This document shows, one piece after another, positions 27,901 to 40,900 of a stretch of DNA of 64,000 bases. This stretch comes from Lumbricus terrestris (Eukaryota; Annelida; Clitellata; Crassiclitellata; Lumbricidae). The position numbers were made by a program, and so were the translations under genes. The stretch's first letter is position 1. Each line of letters begins with the position of its first letter. Location: contig OX457044.1 in NCBI GenBank assembly GCA_949752735.1, forward strand, positions 12,256,294 through 12,320,293, in the 5' to 3' direction. The notes beneath the pieces were generated by a model that made no database searches, was not told where the DNA came from, and saw only the letters and a list, made by a program, of their open reading frames with translations.

Positions 27901-30900
27901 CATACTGGGAGTCCCCGCGTGACGTCATCAAATTCATGAGTTTAAATATCCAGATAAATATTCGGTCGGAACTAATTTCACCAACATAACGATGATTGAA
28001 GATGACGTGGCGAAAAGAAGTGCGGAGGTATTTTCAACGATTTAAACATAATAAAGCATAATAATAGACATCACTGTTGAGATTTGCGTAGGTTAGGGCC
28101 TTTAGTCGGATCAAAGACACTGTTCCGCCAAGTCAGATTAATTCTCTTACGGTAGTAGGATAGTAACAAATAGTTATGCTAACTTGTCAGTGTAGCAATT
28201 TACCAAAATTGATTTACTATCACTTAAGCTTGGGTTTTAGGCTTCTTTCGTTCAATTTAATTATTTGGAATGCTTTCCAAACTCGTGCGAGATTTTTAAA
28301 TTGAGATGGACCATGATGTTCTCGACGGTCATAGGCCTACATTGCACAGGCCTATCGTATTCACGACCTGAAGCGAATTTGATTGAATACTTTCCTAAAA
28401 TGACTTTTAAAAGCTTAAGTTGATGCGAAACCTTTCAAAGTAGGCCAAAAGCCAGCTAGGCCTAACTCTTCTACGAACTTCTTGTTGACATTGCACAAAT
28501 GAAGCTGGATTCCAATGACCTTCACTGATCAGTCTGGAAACGATCTACTAAAGTAATGCACCACTGAGTGGCACTAACTGCACGCGAAACGTACAGTAGC
28601 ATGCTTTTGCTATTTGCCACGTAAAAATTGTATGAAACTGAACAGAGACAAAACAAGCAAGCCAATTCTTCTTCTTTAGGTTCTCTGCCCTTCGTCAGGT
28701 TCCACCCTCCAATGACGCCAGTCCTCTCTGTGCTGTGCCTTTTCCTTCAGTTTGCTGTATCCATTGACCAATTAGCCTATAGAAAAAAGTAGGCCAGCTA
28801 GTTATGAGAAGAAACAAAAGTGTTGTTCGCATTTTAATTTATTGTAGACTATTCCCAGTAGTAGGCCTTGATCCACTAGCTGTGATCCACAAGTCGTGGT
28901 TTTCAAAACAGTGCAATTAATTTTTTTCATGTAAGAAATATAAACTTTCTACAATAGCGTGTGTTTATGTATGTAGGCCTATATTAGGCCTTGTTTGCTT
29001 GTCAGGTGCTTATAATTATATGCATGCCTCAATGAGCTTCACTGTTTGACTGAGATTGGGGTTCTGCAAGAAAATATTGGAATACAAAGGGTTTCATGGC
29101 TCAAAAAATTTTGGAAACACTGCCCTAAAGCATAAATGAATAAATGACCACTTTCTATTACAAACAATTTCAATAACCTTTGGCTTAGGCCTTTTGAATT
29201 TGTGCATTTAGTTTATTGAACAGTTTGGTATAACAGACAGAATTTAAACACTGTTCAAATCAGTCAACTGTTCAAAATTCGTTAATTTTTAAAGTTTGAG
29301 CCATCTTTAGAATGATATAAATGTAAAAATTAGACAGCTGATTTTCTGACTATCAAAATTAATTTTCATTCAGCCAATTGTTTAGGTGTTCCAATGTATT
29401 TTCTTTTGTCGGTTCAATGGACGCTCTTTTTAATTAACAATAATAGGCCTGCTATTGAGCCTTGTCAATTTGTTCAGAATTTTTCACAAGATCTGAGGCT
29501 GTTGTTATTGCCATTTAAACCTCGTCTCTTTTTGTCCATTTGTAAGCATTTAATTTATTATATGAAACCTGGATCCACTGGTCTTGCCATCTCCTGGAGT
29601 TCAACCACTACTGACGGGTGTGGAAACAACTTTAGTGGACAATGCGATGAAGCCGATGTCGACGGTTCATCGTTAGCATTAAATATGTTTTAGTTCTCAT
29701 GCAAGCGATAATTGAGCGACGAATTGCTATGATAATACTCAAATTCTTTATTGGAATGTTTGCAAAGAATGTATCACTAGTTTTAAGTATGAGCTTTCCA
29801 TTTAAAACGATTTTTCCTGCCTTTGATTCTATTTTAATCAGACCTAATTAACGTGTGTGATTAATGCGTTAAAAATTTTAATCGCAAATTTTTTTGCCCC
29901 TTTAATCGCACGCATTAATCACAATTTATCAACAGCCCTATTAGAAACTAAAAAAGCATTCAGTGTCAATATTCATTCATTGGTAATTTTAACAATTTAA
30001 AATAGATGGGCCATTATTTTCAACTTCAACATAGGCCTTTTTAATTTTAAAAGATTTTGAGATGATGACGATTGCATGGTGTGTCGCCAAATTCGTTTGT
30101 GAGTTGTAGCAGATGATGGCTATAGACAGCTGTCATCTGCTTCAAGTTTATTGCATTATTATCTGTTTGACCGGTTTAAGACAGTTCATTTTTTGCTCAC
30201 TGTGCCCTCCTATGCTCACTGAGTTCTCTTTGCTCTCTGCTTCTTTCTGCTCTCTTTTTCTCACTGTGCCCTTGTGTTTCTTGTGCTCTCTTCTTCTAAC
30301 TCTACTCACTTCTGCTCACTGAGCAGTTCTCTTTGAAATCGAACCCCTTTGGCAAAGGTTTTAACATACTGAGTAAAAAGAGAAATCTTGTGACTTCTAT
30401 GGGTGACTGGTTACTTCCTGGCTGCCAGTTTCGAGAGACTTCTTTCTAGCAGCGTCATTCTCACTAGAGGTGACTGGGGAACAAAAGAAAAATAGCAACT
30501 TCTAACGGTAACTGCTCACTGGCTTTGCCAGTCTCGAACGACCCTTAGCGGGTGGTATTCTGTTCGCACTCATCTTCCCCTTCCAATCCACGTTGCCAGA
30601 AAAGACAAGTCAACAAATGAAATTAATAAGATTGTTTTCTAGAGCAGTTTGTAGGTACATACATTTTGCAATTAGCAGTTTATACTCGCTTAGAACACCT
30701 ACTTTGTTGCAGTGTGTACCTTTGTGCAAAAACAGCAGTGATATAATTTTTTGGGTAGTCAGTGTATAAAAATATTTTACCACACTAAAAATTTTTTACC
30801 TCTCTACCCAGTTTTTAGAGCTCTGTTACCGGAAACACATCATTTTGGGGGGGGGCTTATTTATGACCAAGGCATGTGCTTCATAAATATCTTAGTAACG

Positions 30901-33900
30901 TTGTAACATATCTCAAAGATTATATCTGATGCATAAACAACTTGTCCAAACTGCAGATCATTTTAAGGAATGGACAAATTATAATGACAGACCTGCTGCA
31001 CGTTGAATCATTTATGAAAGAGACATGTTACCTGATTGGCTAGAGCACTCAACTTGTAAGGCCAGATAGAGACAGAGACAGGGAGGGACAGAGAGAGAGA
31101 GAGAGACAGAGAGAGACAGACAGAGAGAGAGAGAGACAGACAGACTTTTTGCTGCTTTCGTTTTTGAATCGTCTTAAAACAGTGGGTGGTGTCACTAAAA
31201 GTGGTATAACTTTTGTTCTGTTTGAAATATTTTTATGAAATCTGACCATCATGTGTAAATATGAATTGTCTTTGAGCCTGTAAAATTTCATTTCGAAATT
31301 CTTACTTCTGGCCATAATATTGGCAAAAAGCCTAATTTTTTGGGGGTTTCGTTTTTGAATTGTCAAAAAACGGTGGGTGGCCTCACTAAAAGTGTTATTA
31401 CTTTTGTTGTGTTTGAAATATTTTGATGAAATCTGACCATCATGAACTGCAACGATGCAGCATAGAGCCTTTTCTGTGATCGTTCCAGTTGTCTGGAATG
31501 GGTTTCCACAGGAGCTACGTCTACTTGCTGGGGTTATTACTGAAACATTTTTTATTAAACTCAAAACTGTCCTTTTTTGCCGTGCTAGAGTCGGGAGCGC
31601 TTCTGAGTAGTCCCCTTGAAGAAGCGCTATATAAATTCTTGAATGAATGAATGAGTGAATGAATGTGTAAATATGAATTGTCTTTAAGACTGTAAAATTT
31701 CATTTCGAAATTCTTACTCCTGGCCAAGATATTGGCAAAACACCTAGTGGGGTCTTTTTTTGCGCACCCTGTAGATTTCAACTCCGAATAAGAGATCCGC
31801 CTGGCCCAAAACTACCGCCTCAGATGCTCAGACAATAATAGCTTTGTATTATCTTTTAATTGCAGTCTGTGTTTTTGCTGCAGCTTTGTTAGTCAACTGT
31901 TGTACCTGGAAGATTTGGATATGATAGCATCTGGTTCAGGGGTAACGTAACTACTTTTTTACTTTGTTTTATAAATTATTTATTCTTAAGTTTTTAATTA
32001 TGAATGTTTGAAATTACCATTTGACTGAACGTAATTCAGACAATTATAGCTATTGTTTAATCCACCAGTTGTCATCAGGACCAAATGGATGACGACCTCC
32101 CAGATAAAAGTATTTTATTTGACAGGGACAAGACTTTGACATTGTTTACTTCAGAAGTTTTTACTCTAGTCTAGAGAGGTCCCACCATGTAATAGTGATT
32201 GATTGCATGGCAGAAGTGTGGGGGAGTGGCACCCTGTTACACAAGCTCATTGAACACTGCTGTAGTCTAAGACTTGCCAACTGAGCTGATTGATGCAAAC
32301 TGATTTGTACAACAGCACTTGTAAAAAGAGACAAACTGATTGGTACAAGAGCACTAGTTAAAAAGAGACAAACTGATTTGTACAACAGCACTTGTAAGAA
32401 GAGACAAACTGATTACCAGTTCAAGAGCACTGGTAAGAAGAGACAAACTGATTTGTACAAGGGTGCTGGTAAGAAGTAGGGCACAGCCGGGTGCCGTTTT
32501 TCTACCGGGTACCAGGTCCGGGTAGTTTGAATAAAATCTGCCGGGTCCGGGTATTAAAAGTAATCGTTAATCTCTAAACTGAATAGTATGTCCCCACTTT
32601 GAATGCTGTCAAATGAACACCACTCAGTTTGTTAGCTACCTTTGGTGGAATTGAGTAAAACTCTTCTGTGTCAGTTTTACAAAAGTTGAGTTCTGCCAGG
32701 GGTTATTAATGGAGAGGTGCCTGTAATAGGCCTGGCCTATCTGTTCACCAACTCTGTTGATAGAATCATTCTATGGTGTAGAAATGCTAATCTGTCCAGT
32801 CAGGCAAGAGGAGGTCAGAGGCCCATTTGAGAACAGTCCTGTTTCTGTGGTGTATGCAGTCCAAGTAGATATATTTCAAAGTGCACCATCCCTTAATCTG
32901 TGAGATGTATCCATAGTCAATTGGCCATATTAGGGAGGGGGTCTATTAAGCTTGGCTGCATAGAATCATATCAACAGGTGGAAGATATCCTTTCTGACAA
33001 GTCCTAGTCTCTCTTACTTGAATGAGGGTGTGACAGACCAAGCAGGCTTTAAGGATAAGGGATTAATGACAGATGACCACTGGCCAGCCATGCAATATAG
33101 CTACATGGTCAGTGAGCAGCACCTGTACATACACTCTTTTCCCCTTCCTATACTCCTTCACCTTCTACCACTGTTCCTCCCCCTTCTCCTTCATCATCTC
33201 CTTTCTCTTCCCTGTTAGATACTTCAAACAGCCAAACAGTAGGAGGAAGAGGAAGGGGTAATATAAGAGAAAGAGGATGGAGGAAGAAGGGGAGGGAGAA
33301 AAAAAGAGGGCGCCACTTTTCTAATATATATATATATATATATATACTATTCTAGTATTCCCATTCCTTTTCTCCTTCACAGGGTCTACCACTGTTTCTC
33401 TCAGGTAGGGGTAGTAGAAGAGAAAGAGGAGGAGGAGAAGAGACAGCATGGAAGAGGGTGATACAAATTCTCCCCTCCTCCTCCTCTTGCTAGTTCTGGC
33501 CATTTGATTCGTAAGAAATCTTCTGGATTTTAAAGAGGCCTCCTCTGATTTGACTCAAGGCATTTAACATATTATGATGTGTTGGTTTGAACAACATTTG
33601 AGGTTGTGGTTTTCGCAGCCAGTTTATTGAGAACGGCTAACTTGAGCAACTGGAATTATTTGCATTAATCAAACTTCTATTTAAGTAAGAACTATTTCTG
33701 TCAATCCAACTTCTATTTTAGCAAAAAATTTCATCAATCAAACATTGGTTTAAGGAAGAATTACAATGGGCAAAGAATTTAAAATGCAGAAATGCAAAAT
33801 TGCTGATTCTTCTTTTCTTTTTTAATTTTAAATTCACAGGATCTTCTATTCACTTGGTTAGGATGCTACAATTTCACAGGGTCTGGAAGATCAGTTTGTT

Positions 33901-34874
33901 TGGTGTCATAAATAAATACTAAATAAATCAATGTCCATTCACCGTAATAGCCACGGATCTTCAACGATCGCTCTGATGATAGTTTCTGCATTGAATGAAT
34001 TATTCATACATTCACTGATATTTTTGCCATATTTGCAAAACATTTTCAGCTTCTTTCATGTCTGGGAAATGTAAAGATAAAATTACAGCTAAAATTGACT
34101 ATGCATGTTTCCCCCTTCAATGGGTTTTCATGTATTACTGTTTCACATCACACCCGGACACTCTAGAGCTAGCAGGACATATTAACCAACTTGATTAGAT
34201 AACTGTTCCAGTAAAGAGACTTCTGCCTCTGTCTAATGCTGTTTGAGGCTGTTGACTGTGCTACAAGTACTGATGACTTTACGGGCATGACAACTGGTTA
34301 ATTTCACCTGCACCTCAACCAGCATTAATTGCAATGGAACATTTACATGTTGCCAGTTATAATATTCACAGGACTCCAGGATTCAATTAGTGTTTTCTGC
34401 GGATGCATATTGCTCAACGTTAATACCTCAGATTCACATTTCAGTGACCATGTGAACGTTACAAATTTAATAATAGCAATAGTTATCATCGACATATGAG
34501 AACCTCATATTGCCAATACGGACTACCGTAGTTTGGTCAACAAACTACTTGAAATTCTCTTATTCGCAGAAGCTGAATGTTTTTCACTTATAAATAGGCG
34601 GCCAGTTGTGTGAACTTGTGTTTATTGTTCTACAGGATGGAACGGTGAAGCTGTGGAACTACAGGACAGGATTAGAGATTGCCAGCGTTGACTGCATGTC
34701 TCATGTTGCTTTGATGCCGCTAAAGAAATGCCAGAGTACAGGACCAGTGACTGAGACATGCTGTCGAGGAGTAGATGTGAAGTGCCTCGTCTACTGCAAG
34801 CAACTGAAATTAATTGCCGTTGCATTGGAAGGGTATGTAGTATGTATGTATGTATATATATATATATATATATA

Positions 34875-34909
<35 letters not shown>

Positions 34910-37900
34910 CGATTAATGTCTTAACATTTGAACTTATCATCAGTGACAGTTATTCAGACCTTTTCACATTCTGCTAACTTGCTATCTAGACACATTAATT
35001 TTTTTTCTCATTAGGAACTTCTTACCCTAGATTTGCTTCCTCATTTACTGACCAGTGATATTTCAGTTCTAAAAGTAATTTCCAAATTTTAGTTCTAATT
35101 CAGTTGAAAACGATCAAATATATTTCCATTCTAATTCTATTCCAATTCTGAAGGTGATTCGTATTTCATTTAAGTTTCTCTTTCTCTGCACTGCTGAGAT
35201 GAGCTGCAGCAGATTGAGCAGGAATTCTGCCATCAAGCATTGTCCCATAATCCAGAGGTTCTCAACCTTTTTCCGCTCACGACACACCTAAACTTGCAAC
35301 AAAATTTCGCAACACACCATGCAACCCTCATAAATGATGCCAATCTCTTCATATTTAAAATAGGCCGATATGTCATAGTCAAAATAGTTTTCCTACTTTT
35401 AATTTTTACAAATTCTATTGAATGAAAATGTTGACACTGAAAACTTTCTAGTTTCTAATGATTTTAAAATTCTAAAATTTTAATATTCTAAATTCCACTG
35501 ACCTAAATCTACGATTCCACATCTTTTTATGACACTAACCCCTGCCTTACTTGCGATTTTTTCCGAAATTTTCTTTGCATCGTATAATTAATTAGCCTAT
35601 ATAAAAAAGATGCTCGACGATCGATAGGTTTTGTGAGTGCATTACCGGTACATGCAGCTGCGTAGCAACTTAGCTAGGGTCTCTACATGGACACTTTAAG
35701 CTTGGGCCTTACCCATTAACCAGACTAATGAATGGGCTTGATAGGGTTGCTATATAAAACTATTTTTAGGTAAAACAGCATGAAAGTTATCATCAATTAT
35801 CCACATAGACCAATCCAGTTCATCAAAGTATGAAAACATGGGACAAAGACAGCTTACCAATGCATGACGAAATTAAATGCTGCCCCTCTAAATACCCAAT
35901 TATTGTCACTGAAAACTTGAAAAGTAGGCCTACAGGAATTTTTAGTTAAAAAGTTTGGGGTCATTTGGACCTCGGGGCCATGGGCGGAGTTTGGTTTCCG
36001 TTCTTGGAGAGGCTGAATTTGTTGGGGCGGAGACTCGGTCCAGAAAACAAGACATATTTTCCTGGCCAAAAAAGTTGTTGACCTTTTTTTAGTCATTCTT
36101 ATGTTTCGCATGGGTGTGGCTAGGCCCGAGAAAAGATACCATCTACACTGTAAAAAAAATGACTCTGGGTCTTCTTGGAGGGCTTAGCCCCCTAGCCCCT
36201 GATAAACTCCGCCCATGCTCGGGGCCCCTGGACTTTGTGGCCTACACCTACGTTAATTGTATGACTTTGTAGGGCCCCCAGAAATTTGCGCCAAAAAATT
36301 GAAAAAAATGCGCACCAAAAACCAGAAATTTGCGCGAATTTTGCGCAAGTTAAAAATGAAAATGTTCGTTATTTTTTCATTGAATCAGTGTACCAAAGTA
36401 TCTAACAGTGTTTTTGTCATTTAGCGTAAAGCTTTGGTGTTCTAGAAATTAGACAATCAAGCCAAAAATGCAGTCATAAAGTTCCTATAAACATAAGATT
36501 AATGTATTCAGACGATCGCAAATAATTTTAATTCTGCAAAATTCCCGCCCACGAAATCTACGCTCATTACAAATGAAACTTTAAAATAGTATTATATAAA
36601 TTATGCCTATATTATAATGAATCACCAAGTTACACAACGTGCTGAGTACTAGACTTCCGTCTTTGTGATGCCTATAGGCCTAGATTAAATGCGTTCGTTC
36701 TGTCTTAAGCCGAGACAGCACGCGACGCTGCTGTGTGACCGCTTTGAGAAACTTCGTCCAACACATTTTATTGTGTGGCCGTGAAGTTCTGGAATTTTTT
36801 ATATTATAAGTTTGTGCTTTATTACCAAAAATATCGATCTTTAACTAAAAATTCATCTATAATTGCATCCCATTCGGCGGCCGCCATTTTGATTATCGCA
36901 CATCGGTCGTCGTTGCTATGTTGAAATGTCATGGGCCGCGGTGATTTTAAGTCAATCAAAGCCCAATTTAGATAGATTAGCAAGATTTTGTCAAAATTTG
37001 CGCTAAAATTGCGCGGATTACCAATTTTTGTGCTGTTGCGCTAAACCTGGAAATTTGCGCAAAATTTGCGCTGCGCAAGATCGCGAATTTCTGGGGCCCT
37101 AACTTTGAATACGCAAACAGACTGAGGGGACACAATTCCGCGTCATCCGCAAAAATTCCATTTCTTATAAAAACATTTCCCCATTTTCGAATATTACAGC
37201 ATTGGGCAAAAGTTTATATAGTCGGCCTTCGCTAACGTGTTATATTGTAAGCTAAGACTTAGAGCGCACATTTTCGCGTCATCCGCAATATATGTCATGT
37301 AGGCCTATGTAGGGATTGTTGTAGGCCACTTCAGATTGCGATTAAATGCAAAAGATAAATAGAGCGCAAAATTTTCATTGTCCACATTCGTCAAACTGCT
37401 GAAGTAATCAAGTCAGTGTAATGCAAAAGCGGCGGCTTATGCTGTGAGAATTCGCGACACACCAATTCTTCGCGACACACCAATTCTTTGCGACACACCA
37501 ATTCTTCACGACACACCAATTCTTTGCGACACACCAGTTTTATGCGACACGCCGCCGGTCTATTCGTGACACACCAGTGTGTCGCGACACACAGGTTGAG
37601 AACCTCTGCCATAATCAGCGCTGCTGGTTGCTTTGTCCTTTATCAGGCACATTGTTCTACTAGAATTTCCATTGTCATTTCGTTGTGTAAGAATAATGGT
37701 TGTTAGATGTACGAAATCTTTCAAATTTAGCACTTCACCCCAACCATAGGTGCAATCACGTCCCAAAAGTTGGGGGGGACCATAATGAATCACGTGGTTG
37801 CGCCTATGACCCCAACTCTGAATTACAGGAAATGAAATGGCATACACCATTCTTGTCTTCATTTGCCATTGTGGGTGTAAAACACATTTGTAAACTGAAA

Positions 37901-40900
37901 CACATCATCTACTTTGAGATCTGTTATTTCTTCTTTTGTTTTACACATGCATAAATAACTATAGACTGCTGCCTTGGGTAATGGTTAATGTGTTTTTGTG
38001 GAGCAAACACTGGGTCCCTAACTTCAACAGAATTTTTAATGCACTTATATTACTGCCGCGTTTTGCCTGTGTAATGCTTGGAAAAGATGTTGATGTTGCA
38101 ATTTGCACTGGTAGCATGCAAAGGCTTTAGACTTCAAAGTTTTGGGTTTCACCATCATTTAAAAGCCATATCTTGTTATCACTTTATTGGGTGTTTTTTT
38201 TCATTCATATTTCATGAGTTTTGTACTATGTGTATATTGTGTATGGTTATTCTATTTGTTAAATATATACAGTGGTCAGACACACAATCCATTTTTCTTT
38301 CAAATTGTAAGGTTACTCAGTTACATTACGCTCACTAAAACTTTTACTCTGCATGTCTAGCTTTAAATGAGCTTTTGTCTTTACGAATCAAATTGTCTGA
38401 GGCAATTTTATAATTTGTTAATGATTCAATTTTTGGATGCATTAATTCTATTTCTGGAGTCTACTATTTCTCAGACTCATTCAGATTGTGGAATTGATTC
38501 AAACTATGGTAACAAAATATTTTGCCTAAATATCTTGCCACCGCTACCAAATGTTTGAATTGATTATTATTTGCTGTAATGAAAACTGATGTCACTCGTT
38601 GATTGAATGTTTCAGTCTGTCATTAATTCTCTTCTTCAACGTCGACATTGATTCGACAGAAACGATCTTATCGTTTGCACGTCGAGAGTTAACATCTGGA
38701 CGACGTGTGTTGGCAATCTGTGTGGATAATAGTAGAAATAAGTTGCTGACAGTCGAAGAAAGCGACGACGACGACGGTGCCATCATGCTTGTCATGTACT
38801 CTTTAGATGAAGACAATGATGATGGTCGCTTGCAGGTGAGCGAATAGGCGACTTCCCTCTAAAACATTCTATGCTGATGTAATGCACAGATCAGTCTAAG
38901 CAAGATCTTGACTTTAAGTGTAGAAATGAATAGACTGCCCGGCTAATATTCAAACTGTTGAAATTGTAATGAAGAAGGCTAAAAGACCAAATGATATTAT
39001 GACAAATGACCGTTATGACAAATGGCCATGATGACAAATGGATATGGAAAGCTGAAAGGAAGTGACCCAACAATGAGGGGAATGGCTGCATCTGAACCTG
39101 CCTATGGGACAGAGAACCAGAAGAAGAAGAAAGTGCCAAAACTAGGGGATGCCCCAACAAGATTGGCAACAGCATTCATGTACCATCACCAATGTAATAG
39201 TGCACCTACAAGGTCCTACATTAACATTGATTCAACTTGAACTTTTGCGACTTTCACTATGAATCTTGACTTTCACTATGAATTCCGTAACCACGTATTA
39301 GCTAGGCAGGATCGGTAGCCATGGTGCAACTGCACATTAAGTGAATTTGTTTCTGAAGGGGTTTGATATGCATAAATGGGACTTATACTGTAAGGCTCTG
39401 GACTATAAAGCAGACTTTGAAATTGATTCTACCCATTCAGGCAACAAATGCGATAGAAGTATGGTGACATTTAGTTATGGCTCTTGGGCAAGAGAGTGTC
39501 ACCATTTGAGTTTGGACATATTTCCAATTATGATTCTACAGTAGTCAAGTCAAGTTGTCTGGGAACAAAAGCAGAATTGCAACATTATGATGCTAAAGAG
39601 ATTTAATTCTACAAACAGCTGATCTGCATACCATAATACCTGAGCACATAATAAGAAAATAAGATGTTGTAATGAGCAACATTCAAACTGCGTGTATGTT
39701 CAGTTTGACAAGTACAATGCCCGACTGAACAGATCAAAAGCCAATTAAATTTGAATTGTGCCTAGGAAAAGAAATTCTATTTTAGAAGGATTGTGAAGAA
39801 GCTTATTCAATATTGAGCATTGACAAAATATAGAAATAACTAGTTGGAAAGCAGGATTGGAAATGGAACTACCCAGTTGCTAGTAGGTTTACAAGTGTTA
39901 GGACTAGCAGATAATTCCAACGTATATCAATGTCTGCAGATATGTCACCAACTGAATAGGAGGCTTTTCACACCAGGAATTTTATAATCTGCAACAAAAA
40001 AGGATCTTAGAAAGAATCTTGATGTTTTCTCAGAACTTTGTGTCCAAACAAGCACTTTGTCGTCTTTTGACTTCTGGGAAAAATGGTCAAATGAAATAAA
40101 ATACAGACTTTGTATCTTTTAGATAACGAGGCTTTGATCTCATGTCCATGGCATTGACAGGACTGTTGCAACATTTGCAGTTAACAATTCATGAACAGTA
40201 GTGTTGCGTGTTATTGTGCAGAATATGTCTCATAGAATATAAAATATTTGATCATTTTCATTTGCTCGCCACTAAAGCCTGATAAAACATTATACACTTG
40301 AAATGATTGTATCTGACATTTTTCTCAGGCTTTTGACAAAGTCTGCATTTTATTTCATTTGACCATTTTTCCCAGAAGTCTGTGGCATGATATGGTGAAT
40401 GTGTTGAGTGTTTAATGTGCTAAAAGAGGCAACTCGGAAGGAACTGTACATGTTATGTACGCAAAAAATCGTATTTCCTACCCCTCCTCACTGTACGTGC
40501 CCATACATTACACACACACTCTATTCATACGTATAAATAAGCTACTCTACACCCTCCCTACAAAGACTATTTAGCTGAAGTCATCTATGAAACATGTATT
40601 TTACCATAGGCAACTGTTTATTTTTCTTTAACATCATATTTGCTAGCTAAATTCTTTTAACTGCTATGGTTTACTGTTTAGATCTAAACTGAATATAATT
40701 TTAATGTAGTCAAATGCTATCGGACAACTATAGGATAATTTACAGAGGGATTTATGTGGACATCATAATTAGACATTTATTTACGTATGTACATTTCCCC
40801 AATACTCCCCATTCCCCATACGCAAATTGCCTAAATCTTGTGACCCCATCCCTTCGTGCGTATGTAATATATAGACAACCCCTATTTGCATTTCTCTAAT

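Larger units (their letters stand above)
24471..29122. mobile_element. hAT-type element (CAGTATTTCCCAAAC), third shell
   Basis: Left end CAGTATTTCCCAAACTGG, right end TTTTGGAAACACTG. Flanks ATCTAAAG and CCCTAAAG agree at 6 of 8 bases. The uninterrupted site in the sister element near 19780-19795 (CCCCTGAAGCATAAA) supports the insertion point. It holds the LINE at 24713-27990. Confidence 0.65.
24347..29940. mobile_element. hAT-type element (TAGGGCTGTTG family), second shell
   Basis: Ends TAGGGCTGTTGTTCGATTAA and TCAACAGCCCTA with a perfect TSD TTAGAAAC (24339-24346 and 29941-29948). Its own sequence (24347-24470 and 29123-29940) is collinear with 19659-20631. The interior is a further insertion. 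Confidence 0.88.
23323..30107. mobile_element. hAT-type element (GGTTCTCAACC family), outer shell of nest
   Basis: The left end has AGGTTCTCAACC followed by GTGTGTCGTGACACAC and repeated GTGTGTTGCG motifs. Its body matches the inverse of the copies at 10190 and 35253. The right end stops at GGTGTGTCGCCAAATTCG without a terminal repeat, so it is truncated. It is split by the element at 24347-29940. Confidence 0.7.
35253..37608. mobile_element. hAT-type element, CAGAGGTTCTCAACC family
   Basis: Ends CAGAGGTTCTCAACC and GGTTGAGAACCTCTG with a perfect TSD CCATAATC (35245-35252 and 37609-37616). At 37455-37600 the motif GCGACACACCA repeats about eight times near the right end. It contains two later insertions (35979-36217 and 36270-37101). 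Confidence 0.9.

Noticed and set aside
34606..34977. 123-codon ORF as an independent gene
   Set aside because: Its middle is WDR4 exon 7; the ends are intron, including the TA microsatellite.
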